From assembly GCA_947044365.1 (NCBI GenBank), contig OX345637.1, positions 1,717,001 to 1,781,000 of the forward strand: a DNA stretch of 64,000 bases, in the 5' to 3' direction. This document shows positions 1 to 10,627 of this stretch, in pieces. Position numbers and translations under genes: made by a program. How positions within the stretch are numbered: position 1 is the first letter of the stretch; each line of letters opens with the position of its first letter. Below the pieces are notes generated by a model. The model saw only the letters and a list, made by a program, of their open reading frames with translations. It was not told the DNA's origin and searched no databases. The DNA comes from Petrosia ficiformis. Taxonomy: Eukaryota > Porifera > Demospongiae > Haplosclerida > Petrosiidae.

Positions 1-1
1 A

Positions 2-133
2 TATGGAAGTGGTTTGTTTATTTTTGGTTCCTACTTTAACTTGCAGACCTTGTTCGCATGCTTTTTTGGTTTTGACATCCCTACATCTCCTTCCATTTTT
101 ATTGAAAATGTTTTTTATTATTCTTGTTTACAT
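2..133 (+). repeat. Right arm of palindromic MITE family A (cut by window edge)
   Basis: This stretch closely matches the right arm of the complete palindromic element at 11787-12074. It shares the words TATGGAAGTGGTTTGTT, TTTTGACATCCCTACATC and TTTTATTGAAAATGTTTTTT. The left arm would lie before the window. The short ORF here is a by-product of the repeat. No transposase is visible, so this is a non-autonomous element. Confidence 0.75.
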
Positions 134-397
134 CTTTTTTTCAGAATTATAATTTGTCTGCAATGTTTATACTTGCAAATAATTGTGAAATATCGGTAAA
201 GAAACGAGTGAAATGATGTGCATTGATTTTAACTATACTGATGAAAGCCATGATGAAATTTAGCAGTAAAAATAATTGTACTTGTGTGTATGTATATATA
301 TCTGTGCCCAAAGTTTGTACAACACTTACTTATCTTCCATTATTATAATTCAGGGGAGTAGCAAAAAAATTTTGGCTTCGTCAAATTTGTTATCTTC

Positions 398-409
398 CGC
401 GCATGCGCG
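398..409. promoter_or_regulatory. NRF1-type palindrome CGCGCATGCGCG
   Basis: The 12 bases fit the alpha-PAL/NRF1 consensus YGCGCAYGCGCR exactly. The site lies about 260 bp upstream of the poly-Gln ORF that starts at 669. Equivalent sites occur at 10635 and 39861. Use by a sponge NRF1 homologue is inference. Confidence 0.4.
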
Positions 410-668
410 CATATTCTACTTTTTTGACGCGGAATTTTAACGAAGTGCGGAATAAGTAACAAGAAGATATGCGCCAAAACTGCAAGTACCAGACCTTTAG
501 GATCAGATTGAGTGTGTTTTTAAGATTTCCTGACGTTGATAGGTGAACATTGTATCGAGCAATCAAATGAAGCAACGTCAGAAATTCCACAGTTCCTATG
601 AGGTCCGGTACTTACAGCTTTGAAAGCAGTATTTAAGGAGTAGTCAATGCTCAGTGCAATGTATAACG

Positions 669-875
669 ATGTCAATAACCGAAGCAGAGTACCAAGCTCT
701 TATCCAAGAAGATATGGCTGTCGAGGAGAATAGTGGCTCTCGCACCACTGTTATTACTCCCACAAGTGCTGACGTGCTGAGGCAACTGGAAATAATGCAA
801 ATGGAAATAAAACAATTGCTGGAACAACAGCAGCAGCAACAGCAGCAGCAACAACAGCTGCAACAACAACTACAA

Positions 876-906
<31 letters not shown>

Positions 907-1052
907 AGCAGAAAAACAAATCAAGACCAAATCCATACCAGAGGAGAGGAAGAGGGAGAGGACGAGGGAGAGGGAGAAGGAGAGGGAGAGGGGGTCTCAA
1001 CATCTTTTATTGCAACAAATTTTTTTTTTTTAAATCTAAAAGGTTCTTTTAA
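669..1052 (+). CDS. Poly-Gln / Arg-Gly-rich ORF, possible retroelement ORF1 or small gene
   Basis: An acidic helical N-terminus beginning MSITEAEYQALIQED leads into a Gln run coded by a CAG/CAA tract at about 828-912. A basic stretch of alternating Arg and Gly follows, then a short tail read through a T-rich run. I chose the ATG at 669 over that at 654 because residues from MSITEAEY look like a natural start; either is possible. Coiled-coil plus RGG-like basic tail resembles RNA-binding ORF1 or gag-like proteins of some retroelements, but no zinc knuckle or downstream polymerase follows. It may be the 5' part of a truncated element or an exon of a host gene. The antisense ORFs here are repeat shadows. 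Confidence 0.35.
828..912 (+). repeat. CAG/CAA trinucleotide tract
   Basis: An imperfect run of CAG and CAA codons encodes glutamine in the + frame. Interruptions by CTG and CTA give occasional Leu. It is expected to be length-polymorphic. Confidence 0.85.
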
Positions 1053-2886
1053 GAACCACCATCACTACAAAAGAAGTCACCAATAACACAATAATAATTT
1101 ATAGTTTATTATTAGTTGTATAATTATTATTATATGTATAATAATAATAATAATATATATATATACATATATATATTTATATATACTTTGAGGAGCGCAA
1201 AAGCATCACTGAGATAACAATGAAGAGATACATCTTATTATGACTAACAAATATCTGTTTTTAAACATCATTATGCAGTACTCCAGCATCTATCCTAGGT
1301 TAGCTATATATACTTCACTTGTTGTAAAATTATATCGTCCAACCTGCTATGTTAATACATAGGAAATTATGTTAATAATGTACGTCATGCAATCTGTGCC
1401 AGTGAAGCAAACACTGCATCAAATATCTCAGTTGTAAAGATCGAAATGTAGTGACATGACTCACAACTGAGCAGTCTTTCTGCAGTCATTGCTTGTTAAA
1501 CTTGAAAGTTATCAACTGTATTGTATTGCTAGCACTTTGGAAGTTGAATCAGTGTTCCTATCCCCGTATACGTTTTCTGTTTTATCATTTTTTCATCTTT
1601 ACTAGCTATAATTCATCACGAAGTTCGCCATTTCTCTGCAATTTCGATTTTCCAATTATTCTGTGAATAAGATATACGGTCTGAGAAAGAACCCAACTTC
1701 AATAATTTTTCAGCAACAAAATTTAAATGTTTCTGTAATTATGTCATGTTTTTGTATTTAACTCATAGATAGTAAGTCCAAATTATTGATAGTTAAAGAA
1801 GTCCTGCAGCATCTGAAGTTGTTATGCAGTTATGTTATCTTGTGATCTTTTATCATAATCTGTTATACAAAGATTTAAAATGAATAGTGGGCATTAGTTA
1901 GAACACATGTGAATTAAAGCAATAATATGACAATCACTTGTATAGTTATTCAAAATTTTATACTATAGGAATTTGCACACATACATGTTTTGAAACAATA
2001 ACTAGTGCATGTGTATAGATGGTACTTTCTTACATAAAAATTTGACGCCGGACGGTGGTGAAATAATGACAGCACACTTCAAGACTTGTCTGACACACAA
2101 TCAGATTAACAGACCTCAGTTACTCCTTGATAAAAGAGTACCCTGTGATATAATGAATGATTGTATAATTGAATAGCAATTTTGTAGGAAGTTGGGCATT
2201 AATTAGAACTTTTAACTTGTAATTCCATGAAAGGCATGGCTATTACAGTATTTACTGTATACTCAGAATAAGATGTACACAGCAGGTATACATATAATAA
2301 TAATTAATTAATTAATACCTCATACTTACATGAATCCTTCCAGAATGAATAATATAAGTTGATGGCATCATTCTGTTGACACTATGAATAAGAGAAATTT
2401 AAGAACAGTTGGGGTGGGGTAACTCCTAATTATTAACATATGACTTGATATAGACATCGCAATATCAAAATAAGAAACGAAACGAGCCAGAGGCGAGAGA
2501 ATCTTGAACATGATCTACCAGCAATTATTTGATCTCTCCAAATTTCTTTTCCTTGCTACTTGATTAGGCTCTCTTATAAACTCATTTCAGTTTCTGAAAT
2601 ATTTTTGCAGTGTTTCTAATTGAAGTAGTTATAAAAATTATTAAAATATGATAACTGTGTATACACCTCAGATTTAGACACAACACGTTCAATTTTGAGC
2701 ATGATGTATGTCAGATTCATGAATCATCATTGGTGTATTAAAATGGACAACGAAACAGTGTTTTTCCCAAATGGACTTGTTAGAAGTAGGGTGTAGTTAT
2801 GTAATTAATTATGAGTATATTTTGTGCACTCTTAGACTTAGGAAAAACACTGCTACAAACAAACATGAAATATACATGTATGCTCC
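1053..2886. other. AT-rich non-coding stretch
   Basis: No ORF or exon with coding character was found on either strand. The stretch holds short AT runs such as 1100-1180 (ATA/TAA-rich) and dispersed poly-A and poly-T. Confidence 0.6.
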
Positions 2887-2897
2887 ACTGAGGTCCC

Positions 2898-3303
2898 TAA
2901 TGGACTCCTGTTGGGTCCTAGTGGACTCCTATTGGGTCCTAGTGGACTCCTAATGGGTCATAGTGGACTCCTATTGGGTCCTAGTGGACTCCTAATTGGT
3001 CCTAGTGGACTCCTATTGGGTCCTAGTGGACTCCTAATGGGTCCTGGTGGACTCCTATTGGGTCCTAGTGGACTCCTAATGGGTCCTGGTGGACTCCTAT
3101 TGGGTCCTAGTGGACTCCTAATGGGTCCTAGTGGACTCCTATTGGGTCCTAGTGGACTCCTAATTGGTCCTAGTGGACTCCTATTGGGTCCTAGTGGACT
3201 CCTAATGGGTCCTGGTGGACTCCTATTGGGTCCTAGTGGACTCCTAATGGGTCCTGGTGGACTCCTATTGGGTCCTAGTGGACTCCTAATGGGTCCTAGT
3301 GGA
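2898..3303 (+). repeat. 21-bp minisatellite with higher-order structure
   Basis: About 19 copies of a 21-bp unit of the form GGACTCCTATTGGGTCCTAGT run head to tail. Units differ at ATTGGG/AATGGG/AATTGG and CTAGT/CTGGT. The order of variants repeats every eight units (168 bp), seen twice. Because 21 is a multiple of 3, the array stays open as a 7-residue Gly/Pro/Ser/Leu repeat, but nothing else supports translation. It sits just beyond the 3' end of the Helitron coding region. Confidence 0.95.
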
Positions 3304-3501
3304 CACTACAGTGGAACAGATTGTGTGTATCTCCATTCAGAACACTGATAATATTGTATACAAATGTAATTTTACTTTTAGCTTTGCATTCTACACAGTT
3401 TGTGTAGAAGTGTGGTAAGGGAGGTTTAAGGCTCCATATTATTACAACATAGCTACATGTACAATGAAACATTTATAAGTCACACTATCACATCAAGCAA
3501 T

Positions 3502-6500
3502 CTAATGAGGCTGTTGTATAGAACGTACAACCTCAAAATGATTGGGGGGATGATTAATATACATAGACATTCGTTGGATATCATCATTCAAAGTTCTGTC
3601 TACATAATGAGGGGAATATCTACACCAATTAACATCATTAGTGTTATATATGAATACACACGTTTGTAAAAGATGGGCCAAAGTAAACATCTCAATTTCT
3701 GTCCCCCAAATGTGAGGTTGGTCCATACCCTTATCTTGTATATAATCCTGAACACTAGAATATTGAGCAGGAATATAATGACCTAATAAGAAATGGGCAA
3801 TATCTATCATGTGGTTAACAATGGCTGTACGTACTGCCATATGTTGCTCTTCAGAACCAGTTATGATGTACGAAAAGGAACGGAATAGACAATTACCATC
3901 CCCTCTTATACGTTTAATATGGTTTGGAGGTCTTAGATCAACATTTGGACCACCAGGTCTGAGTCTGTTTGATATCACAAACAGAAGACCAAGAGTGGTA
4001 CATGCATTATGCTGCCACTGCTCATCAACTGAATAGAATTTAAATGGCCACACCTGTTCATCTCTGGGGTTATAATCATTACGATTATGTGACAATGACC
4101 TTTTAGCTGGCTTGTAACTATCTACATGTATATTAGTACCCAAAGGTCTTTTCTTTTGTTTAGGTTTTGTGATTCTAGGTAAAATCTTACTATAAGTTGT
4201 TGACCTTTTGGGCTCAGGCTGATCATTTATACTAGTAAGCTTACGTTTTCTGTTTGTCTTAGATTGAGGTGGCAATGAATAAACTGGTAGTTGCGTGTAT
4301 TTTTCCCTCAATCGATTAGTTTCTTTAAGAGAGCTAATGCTAACCAGGATAGATTTGGGATGAAATGCAACCAGGTGTAACCCTGAAAGTGATCTGACTC
4401 TAGATAATGCTACATAAGCCATACCATCACTAAATACATTCTCAGAGAGATCTATAATGGCACAATCTAGTGACAATCCCTGGCATTTATGAATAGTTAT
4501 AGCATATGCTAGAATAAGGGGAAATTGTTTTCTATACACATAATAGTTTTTCATAACCATGAATTTGCTCTTGACCATTTCTATATTGTAAGGCCGAGTA
4601 ATATGGTCGAACTGAACAGTTACATGTTGTGATGTAATACACATAACAGTACCCATAGCACCATTAACTAATCCTGATTTAGTATCTAAATTGCGGCGCA
4701 ACATGACTCGTGCACCAACAGCCAATGAAAGCTTTGCTTCCAGTCCCGCTGTTTTGTTACAATCACTGTTGAGCTTTTCTAACTGCTCTGATGCTTTTTT
4801 ATTCCATTTACGTATACTGATAGTCTCATCCACTTCATCAGTACACACTAGCTCGTGTATTTTGGAAGTAAGAGAGTTAAGCATTTCCATGTTGAAGTCA
4901 TGACATGCTTTTCTAGTGGGAAAAAGACACACTGGACTTTGACCACTTTCCTGAAGGTCATTAAATGCTTCGGATAAGCACATTGTAATTACTCTCTTAT
5001 TAAGGATTGAAATAGTTTCATCAGTGGGAAAACCACATCTAACGCTATTCAACATTGAAGAAAACTCGCCGTCCTTTTTCTGACGCTCATTAATAGTGAG
5101 TTCATCATAAATGACTGAATCTCTCCAAATATTAACTGAGGCTGCACATCCCAGTTTGTATGATAGCGTTTTGTTGGTAATCCTCTCAAAGACAGGATTA
5201 CCATTGACTGGTTGTAGTTGAAGAAGATCACCTACAAATATCATATTTTTGGAACCAAACCAGTCAATGCCACCAAAGAGTTCATCTAGTCTCAAATGAA
5301 TGTATGCCAAGTTCAGACTAGATACCATAGAAACTTCATCTATAATAATTATTTTAACATTACGAAGTGAAGTTTTCATAACTTTCTGAGACATTTTTGG
5401 TAGCGACCAATAGCCAGCTGTTTTACTGTCGTGTTCAATAGGTAGTTGAAACAGTCTATGAATGGTAACACCACCTACATTAAAAGCAGCTAAACCAGTG
5501 GGTGCGGCTATAGCACATGTCAGTTCATTTGATGGCCAAATGTTGTTTACTAAGGCTTTTATTGTCTGAATTAGAAATGATTTACCAGTACCACCTACAC
5601 CACTTACAAACATCTGTAATGGTTTAAACTCGCACTGGCATTCATTATCTTTGTGTTGCTTTTGATGAAAGAGATGATACTTTATTTTATCAAAGATACG
5701 CCTCTGATCATCGTTCAACATAGTGATTCTATCTTCTAAAGTTAAAGTATCACTATTATTAGCATTAATTTCAACCACCTCTTTCATAGCTGTTTTAGCT
5801 TCACCCAATAACTGTGGGTCATCATCTTCTTTGTTTACTTTCTCTTCTATGCCATCGGCTTGCCTAGCCTCATTGATCTTTTTAATGTTAGACTGAGCTT
5901 TTAACATTTTCTGCAATTTATCATGGTAACCAGAGCAGTCAACATTAGTGGGTAAGAGGCGATTAAAAGCTTCTTCTGCCGTTTCATTCAACAGAAGCAA
6001 ACTTCTCTCATCTCTAAAAGGAACAAATAGAAGTAAGAGAGAGTAGTAGTAATCTTCCCTTTCGTTTTCCTTTTCGGGATCAAACAGTTTATGGTTTGGA
6101 AGTCGAGGTTTGGCGAGTTTGCTGTACTTCCTATCTCCATTGTCATTTTTACCATACCACTCATAATTAGCTACAAAATCATAGAGACAAATATTTTCCA
6201 AATCTCTTGGTCTATGAGGATAATAAGAGTCTATAAGGTTGTCCTCAAAGATGTCTTCTGTCTCAGGATTATCCTTTGCCATATCCTTCAATCTACGGTT
6301 TCTTTTGTGAGGCAATGAAACATCTATCCACTTCACTGTGACAGATTTTTCACAAAGGTGATCACCAAGCAAAAGATCACTAGCCTCATACAGACCACAC
6401 TCTCGAGAACGTAAACTTCGAATGCCAAAGCTCCAAAGACGACCATAAATACTATGGTTTTCACTTACTTCTTGCCATACCTCTTGCATGTTACTTCTTT

Positions 6501-9500
6501 CTGCTTTTGTAACATAACCACTAACATAGTGAGCAAGAGCTAAAGAGGATTCAGCAACAAATTGGATATCCATATTTGCTTTCCAGAGCATTAGTATGAG
6601 AGGATTATAGTCATTGACTCTAACCTCTAAATCTGAACGTGTCAGTTGGTATATTTTTTGGCGTGACTTAAGACTGTCTTCCACACAATTTAAGGTAGCA
6701 CTTTCACAGACCTGGCGAGGAAAACCAAATCTACACCTGGTAATGAAAGTACTACCACACTTGCGCCTTCGTTTGCAATATGCGCTACATTTGTGCATTT
6801 GATACCTAGTAACAAACCTATGTAAATCAGGATTGTTTTTCTCATCAGGTATGTGACAAGTGATTCTCTCGTCAATCCATTCTAGTATTTTTTCAGGATC
6901 ATCATGCCCAATAACTGGTGCATCTCGTATCCACAAAAGAATATGATAATGTGGAGCACCACGTGCTTGATACTCCTTTTTCCAATAGAAGTGATCAACT
7001 GTACCTAGGACTGCACCTTTTACTATAACAGTGTTAAAGAAAGCATGAAATTTTAAAGAAAATTTTCTAGAAACCGATATTGGGTCTTCAGTACAAAGCT
7101 TTCCTATATTATAGCTAGAAGGAACATCATTAACTTTTCTAAGATATGCGGTAATATCAGGGGACTCATATTCCGCACAACTTAATGTAAGAAAAATAGT
7201 AGGTGAACCCCACCCACGTATCATGCATCTCAGTTCACTCTGTCTTATAAACCAGTACTGTTTAGTACCACGTACTGATTGAAGCATTGTGCATAAATTA
7301 GCTTCAAGACCTTCGTCGGAATTTTCTACCCTATTTAACAGTGAACTGACTGACATAGGTCGACTTTTAGTACATTTCAGTACATTATAAACACCTGCTG
7401 ATAGTTCTCGCATTTCTTTCTGCCAGAGCAGGTAAAACACATATTGTGGGTCTTTCCTAAACCGCGAATCTTTATTGAGTAGTCGAGATTTGACATACTC
7501 ACTGTGAGAGAGTTTAACCTCACGGGGATGATATTTACCAAAATGTCCAGTTGGAAAGAGAACTGGAAAGCACATAACATCAAGATACTTTTGTCGATTA
7601 TCTAACGGATCTTCTTGGACATTTTTAACTTTGTATTGGTCTATATCAGATTCAGTGGATAGCTTATTATCTAAGTTTCTGATGGTATAAGATTGAAAAC
7701 CAACAATGTCCTCTTTAGTAGCCTTCTCCAACATTGTACTAGAAGTGTTATTGATAACTTCTACAACATGTTTAGCTGCTTCATCAACAGATTCATCATC
7801 TACATTCTTGTATAACCAATTGATCTCTGTAAGCTTTTGCACAGCTGTTTTAATTTGGTTAACATTAACCAAGTTACGCCACACAACTTTACCTTTTGTT
7901 GGCTTACCATTGACTATTACATATAATTCAGGGTTTGGTAAACCTACTTTGCTAGAGTCATTTACCTCATCTAGAGTTTTAAGTGTTTTATGCAGAGGCA
8001 AGGGAAGAAAGAACATGGTACCCTTACATGCTTTAAGAGAATTATAGATAGGTACTTTAGCAGTATACGTTCCAAGTCTAACAATTGTTTGATAAGACTT
8101 TGCTCTTTGAATGAGTTGTGTACTTAACGAGTCAAGTTTACTTAGTTCTGAAGGAATGGGAACTGTTTGTAGTCCATTCAGAACACACCGAGGTGGTAAC
8201 TTGCAATAATTGCACATAAATAATTCCTGATCAGTAGCAGCTAGATAATTTTGTGTTATAAAGTTCTTTAATCTAGGCCACACCTCACTGCCAAGATTAT
8301 CAGACAGAGAAACTATTGTAACGCTTTTCCTCTGATGCAAACGCTCACAGCTACAACAAACATGCTCAGGGTAGTCATCTATTTCCTTATCTAAGTCAAT
8401 CATTAGCTTAGCATAAGTAGTCAGTAGGTATGATTCTAGATTAGGATCTCTAAGCTTAGAGCCAGCTGCTACTGTATCAGTATGTTGCTCATACTTTTCA
8501 TCTACATTAGTACTAAACAGATTATAAAACTCAAGGTTTGTGATTTCCATTAGTGAATGGAAGTCACCAGCACTTAGTGCATTGTCAATATTAGCTACAT
8601 ACATGTGACTTTTCATACCACTGTATAAACCATGCAGGAAATTTCTTAAAACAGGATAATGGGTTGACACTGCTCTAAGTATCCTGAGTTTACTATGACA
8701 TTGAGTTTCATTATCATAACACACTAAAGGATGACTTTTGAGGTCTATAAACAAACAATTATCACTATCATATTCTTTACTGACAACTTTAGTATAGTGT
8801 TGATTAGGACAACCATCATCACATGTGTGCACGGTATTTAATATGTCTTTCATTGGTTTTTGGAAAGCTTCCTTTAAGGCCAAAATGGCATCTACTTCTA
8901 ATTTTGTGGGAACTTTACATTCACTACAACATTCCCATTTTATGGGATGGTTTTTAGCATTTGTATCATTGTCTGACTTACTAATTACTTTTGCTATTAC
9001 ACACTTGCCATCATGATCAACAGGTATAGCAGTGTCTCTCTTGATTAGCTGATAAGCTTCATCATAATAGTAAGGCTCAGAGGAAGTGGTATGACATCCT
9101 TCCCCAAAGTCTGCCTTTACCTTAATGTCAAGGCGTTTAATTAATCTAATAGCTTTGAGCAGAGATCCAACATGCTCCTTACGCATTTGTAGTGTTTTAT
9201 TGAGTATTTTTTTGGCTGCTATCTTACAGACAGCTTTACTCATACCTTTTGACATTCTTTTAGCTAAATCTACATGCTCTTTCTTATAAGCTTTGAATAA
9301 TTCCAGCCATGCAATGGAATCATCTAACAGATTGAACTGTATTTCTTTCAAGTACTGTTCTTTTATAGCAAGCTTAGGCTCTGCTAGTATATACTTGTTC
9401 CTTCTATAAGCACATCTGCTCTCTTTGTTATCTCTATAGTAAGTTTTAAAAGATTTAATCCTAGCATCACATTTTTTTGCATAGTTCATTTTAAAGAGAG

Positions 9501-10134
9501 CCTTGTATTTGTTCGGATTAGCTCTATAGTTTTGTTTAGAGAGAGCCTTGTATTTGTCAGGATTAGCTCTATAGTTTTGTTTAGAGAGAGCCTTGTATTT
9601 GTCAGGATTAGCTCTATAGTTTTGTCGAGAGAGAGCCTTGAATTTGTCTGGATTAGCTCTATAATTTTGTTGATAGAGAGCCTTGAATTTGTCTGGATTA
9701 GCTTTATATGTTTTTTTAGAGATAGCCTTAAATTTGTTTGGATTAGCTCTATAGTTTTGTTGAGAGAGAGCCTTGAATTTGTCTGGATTAGCTCTATAAT
9801 TTTGTTGAGAAAGAGCCTTCAATTTGTCTGGATTAGCTTTATATGCTTTTTTAGAGATAGCCTTAAATTTGTCTGGATTAGCTCTATAGATTGATTTAGA
9901 TAAAGCTTGTTGTTTCTCAGGATTACTCTTATAGTTTTCTACTTTTTTGGCCAAAATCCTAACAACATTTTCCTGATAATATTGTGTATTCTGGCTTAAC
10001 TTTTTTTGATTACTTTTAACTGATTTTACTAGCAAACCACAACGTTTACATTTTTTTTGGCGTATTGGAATCTCCAATTGGCAATGTGGACATTTTCTAG
10101 ATGGGCCTGGGTTACGCTCAACATCTCCAGCCAT
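3502..10134 (-). CDS. Helitron Rep/PIF1-like helicase with OTU domain and N-terminal 2A-like motif
   Basis: The 2210-residue protein drives rolling-circle transposition and is uninterrupted. Residues 3-11 read GDVERNPGP, a match to the 2A consensus. Zinc-type Cys pairs follow (CPHC...CKRC), then ten 15-residue repeats of the form RANPDKFKALSQQNY. The HUH motif is in GAPHYHILLW near residue 1063, with paired tyrosines in HYVSGYVTK near 1205. The PIF1-like helicase shows Walker A (GVGGTGKS, about 1515) and Walker B (IIIIDEVSM, about 1598). The C-terminus is an OTU cysteine-protease fold with DGNCLF near 2080 and the partner His in NHFEVV near 2196. An in-frame TAA lies two codons before the ATG, so translation starts here unless an upstream exon is spliced in. 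An open frame this long suggests a young or active copy. Confidence 0.95.
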   Translation of the reverse strand: MAGDVERNPGPSRKCPHCQLEIPIRQKKCKRCGLLVKSVKSNQKKLSQNTQYYQENVVRILAKKVENYKSNPEKQQALSKSIYRANPDKFKAISKKAYKANPDKLKALSQQNYRANPDKFKALSQQNYRANPNKFKAISKKTYKANPDKFKALYQQNYRANPDKFKALSRQNYRANPDKYKALSKQNYRANPDKYKALSKQNYRANPNKYKALFKMNYAKKCDARIKSFKTYYRDNKESRCAYRRNKYILAEPKLAIKEQYLKEIQFNLLDDSIAWLELFKAYKKEHVDLAKRMSKGMSKAVCKIAAKKILNKTLQMRKEHVGSLLKAIRLIKRLDIKVKADFGEGCHTTSSEPYYYDEAYQLIKRDTAIPVDHDGKCVIAKVISKSDNDTNAKNHPIKWECCSECKVPTKLEVDAILALKEAFQKPMKDILNTVHTCDDGCPNQHYTKVVSKEYDSDNCLFIDLKSHPLVCYDNETQCHSKLRILRAVSTHYPVLRNFLHGLYSGMKSHMYVANIDNALSAGDFHSLMEITNLEFYNLFSTNVDEKYEQHTDTVAAGSKLRDPNLESYLLTTYAKLMIDLDKEIDDYPEHVCCSCERLHQRKSVTIVSLSDNLGSEVWPRLKNFITQNYLAATDQELFMCNYCKLPPRCVLNGLQTVPIPSELSKLDSLSTQLIQRAKSYQTIVRLGTYTAKVPIYNSLKACKGTMFFLPLPLHKTLKTLDEVNDSSKVGLPNPELYVIVNGKPTKGKVVWRNLVNVNQIKTAVQKLTEINWLYKNVDDESVDEAAKHVVEVINNTSSTMLEKATKEDIVGFQSYTIRNLDNKLSTESDIDQYKVKNVQEDPLDNRQKYLDVMCFPVLFPTGHFGKYHPREVKLSHSEYVKSRLLNKDSRFRKDPQYVFYLLWQKEMRELSAGVYNVLKCTKSRPMSVSSLLNRVENSDEGLEANLCTMLQSVRGTKQYWFIRQSELRCMIRGWGSPTIFLTLSCAEYESPDITAYLRKVNDVPSSYNIGKLCTEDPISVSRKFSLKFHAFFNTVIVKGAVLGTVDHFYWKKEYQARGAPHYHILLWIRDAPVIGHDDPEKILEWIDERITCHIPDEKNNPDLHRFVTRYQMHKCSAYCKRRRKCGSTFITRCRFGFPRQVCESATLNCVEDSLKSRQKIYQLTRSDLEVRVNDYNPLILMLWKANMDIQFVAESSLALAHYVSGYVTKAERSNMQEVWQEVSENHSIYGRLWSFGIRSLRSRECGLYEASDLLLGDHLCEKSVTVKWIDVSLPHKRNRRLKDMAKDNPETEDIFEDNLIDSYYPHRPRDLENICLYDFVANYEWYGKNDNGDRKYSKLAKPRLPNHKLFDPEKENEREDYYYSLLLLFVPFRDERSLLLLNETAEEAFNRLLPTNVDCSGYHDKLQKMLKAQSNIKKINEARQADGIEEKVNKEDDDPQLLGEAKTAMKEVVEINANNSDTLTLEDRITMLNDDQRRIFDKIKYHLFHQKQHKDNECQCEFKPLQMFVSGVGGTGKSFLIQTIKALVNNIWPSNELTCAIAAPTGLAAFNVGGVTIHRLFQLPIEHDSKTAGYWSLPKMSQKVMKTSLRNVKIIIIDEVSMVSSLNLAYIHLRLDELFGGIDWFGSKNMIFVGDLLQLQPVNGNPVFERITNKTLSYKLGCAASVNIWRDSVIYDELTINERQKKDGEFSSMLNSVRCGFPTDETISILNKRVITMCLSEAFNDLQESGQSPVCLFPTRKACHDFNMEMLNSLTSKIHELVCTDEVDETISIRKWNKKASEQLEKLNSDCNKTAGLEAKLSLAVGARVMLRRNLDTKSGLVNGAMGTVMCITSQHVTVQFDHITRPYNIEMVKSKFMVMKNYYVYRKQFPLILAYAITIHKCQGLSLDCAIIDLSENVFSDGMAYVALSRVRSLSGLHLVAFHPKSILVSISSLKETNRLREKYTQLPVYSLPPQSKTNRKRKLTSINDQPEPKRSTTYSKILPRITKPKQKKRPLGTNIHVDSYKPAKRSLSHNRNDYNPRDEQVWPFKFYSVDEQWQHNACTTLGLLFVISNRLRPGGPNVDLRPPNHIKRIRGDGNCLFRSFSYIITGSEEQHMAVRTAIVNHMIDIAHFLLGHYIPAQYSSVQDYIQDKGMDQPHIWGTEIEMFTLAHLLQTCVFIYNTNDVNWCRYSPHYVDRTLNDDIQRMSMYINHPPNHFEVVRSIQQPH
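9461..9910 (-). repeat. Ten in-frame 45-bp repeats inside the Helitron gene
   Basis: The unit encodes 15 residues of the form RANPDKFKALSQQNY. Some units carry KANPDKFKAISKKAY-like variants. Neighbouring units differ by a few bases, which indicates ongoing expansion. The units are basic and probably alpha-helical; a nucleic-acid binding role is inference. Confidence 0.9.
10102..10128 (-). other. 2A-like motif (GDVERNPGP) at protein N-terminus
   Basis: The nine codons match the D-V-E-x-N-P-G-P 2A consensus, which makes ribosomes skip the final Gly-Pro bond. Known active 2A sequences need about 20 residues before the motif; here only Met-Ala precede it. A T-rich stretch ending in AAG just before the ATG could be a weak 3' splice site that would bring in an upstream leader. 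Confidence 0.7.
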
Positions 10135-10627
10135 AACTTAAAGGAGACTTAAAATAATGCTAACCAGAATAAATGGCATTTTGCCATGGAAACATTTACT
10201 ATTTGCAAAGCCATTTCTACAAAATGTTTTAACATTAGATGGACAAAAACATCCAATAGTCATTCTCCACTGCTGCAGTGAAATCATATTTATAGGTGCA
10301 AAAGAAATTTGAAAGATACAAAAGGTACAAAGGTTGACTAACAGATTGTGACAAGTGTGTGTATATAAATGTTATCTGTACAGTTAACAGTAATGTATAG
10401 TGTATGTATGCAAGACAAAGAGGGTATAATTAAGTAGACAGCAAGATAAAATTACTACTAAATAGGAGTGGTGTATGTATCAACGTAATTACTATAACTT
10501 ATCTCAATAATTATTAGTGAGGAGATCTTCAACCAGCACTTCAACTTCTTAAGCAGAAGAACTTTAACACCCGTGACAGTTGAAGAAGAGTGTCTTCATA
10601 AAACGATCACTTCACATGAGGACCAAG

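Larger units (their letters stand above)
3306..10627 (-). mobile_element. Helitron (ends not resolved)
   Basis: The body is defined by the 2210-residue Rep/helicase protein at 3502-10134. Helitrons begin with TC and end with a hairpin followed by CTRR, inserted between A and T. I could not place these signals with confidence. The right limit is set by the palindromic element starting at about 10628, and the left limit by the minisatellite, which might itself be inside the element. Confidence 0.6.

Noticed and set aside
644..1003. Minus-strand ORFs rich in Cys, Leu or Ala
   Set aside because: They are antisense readings of the CAG tract in three frames.
2911..3348. 145-residue ORF of a Gly-Pro-Ser-Leu-Leu repeat
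   Set aside because: It is only the 21-bp minisatellite read in frame. No start context, no splice signals and no unique sequence support a gene.
9532..9894. 120-residue plus-strand ORF opposite the Helitron repeats
   Set aside because: A shadow of the 45-bp repeats; the minus-strand frame is the real one.
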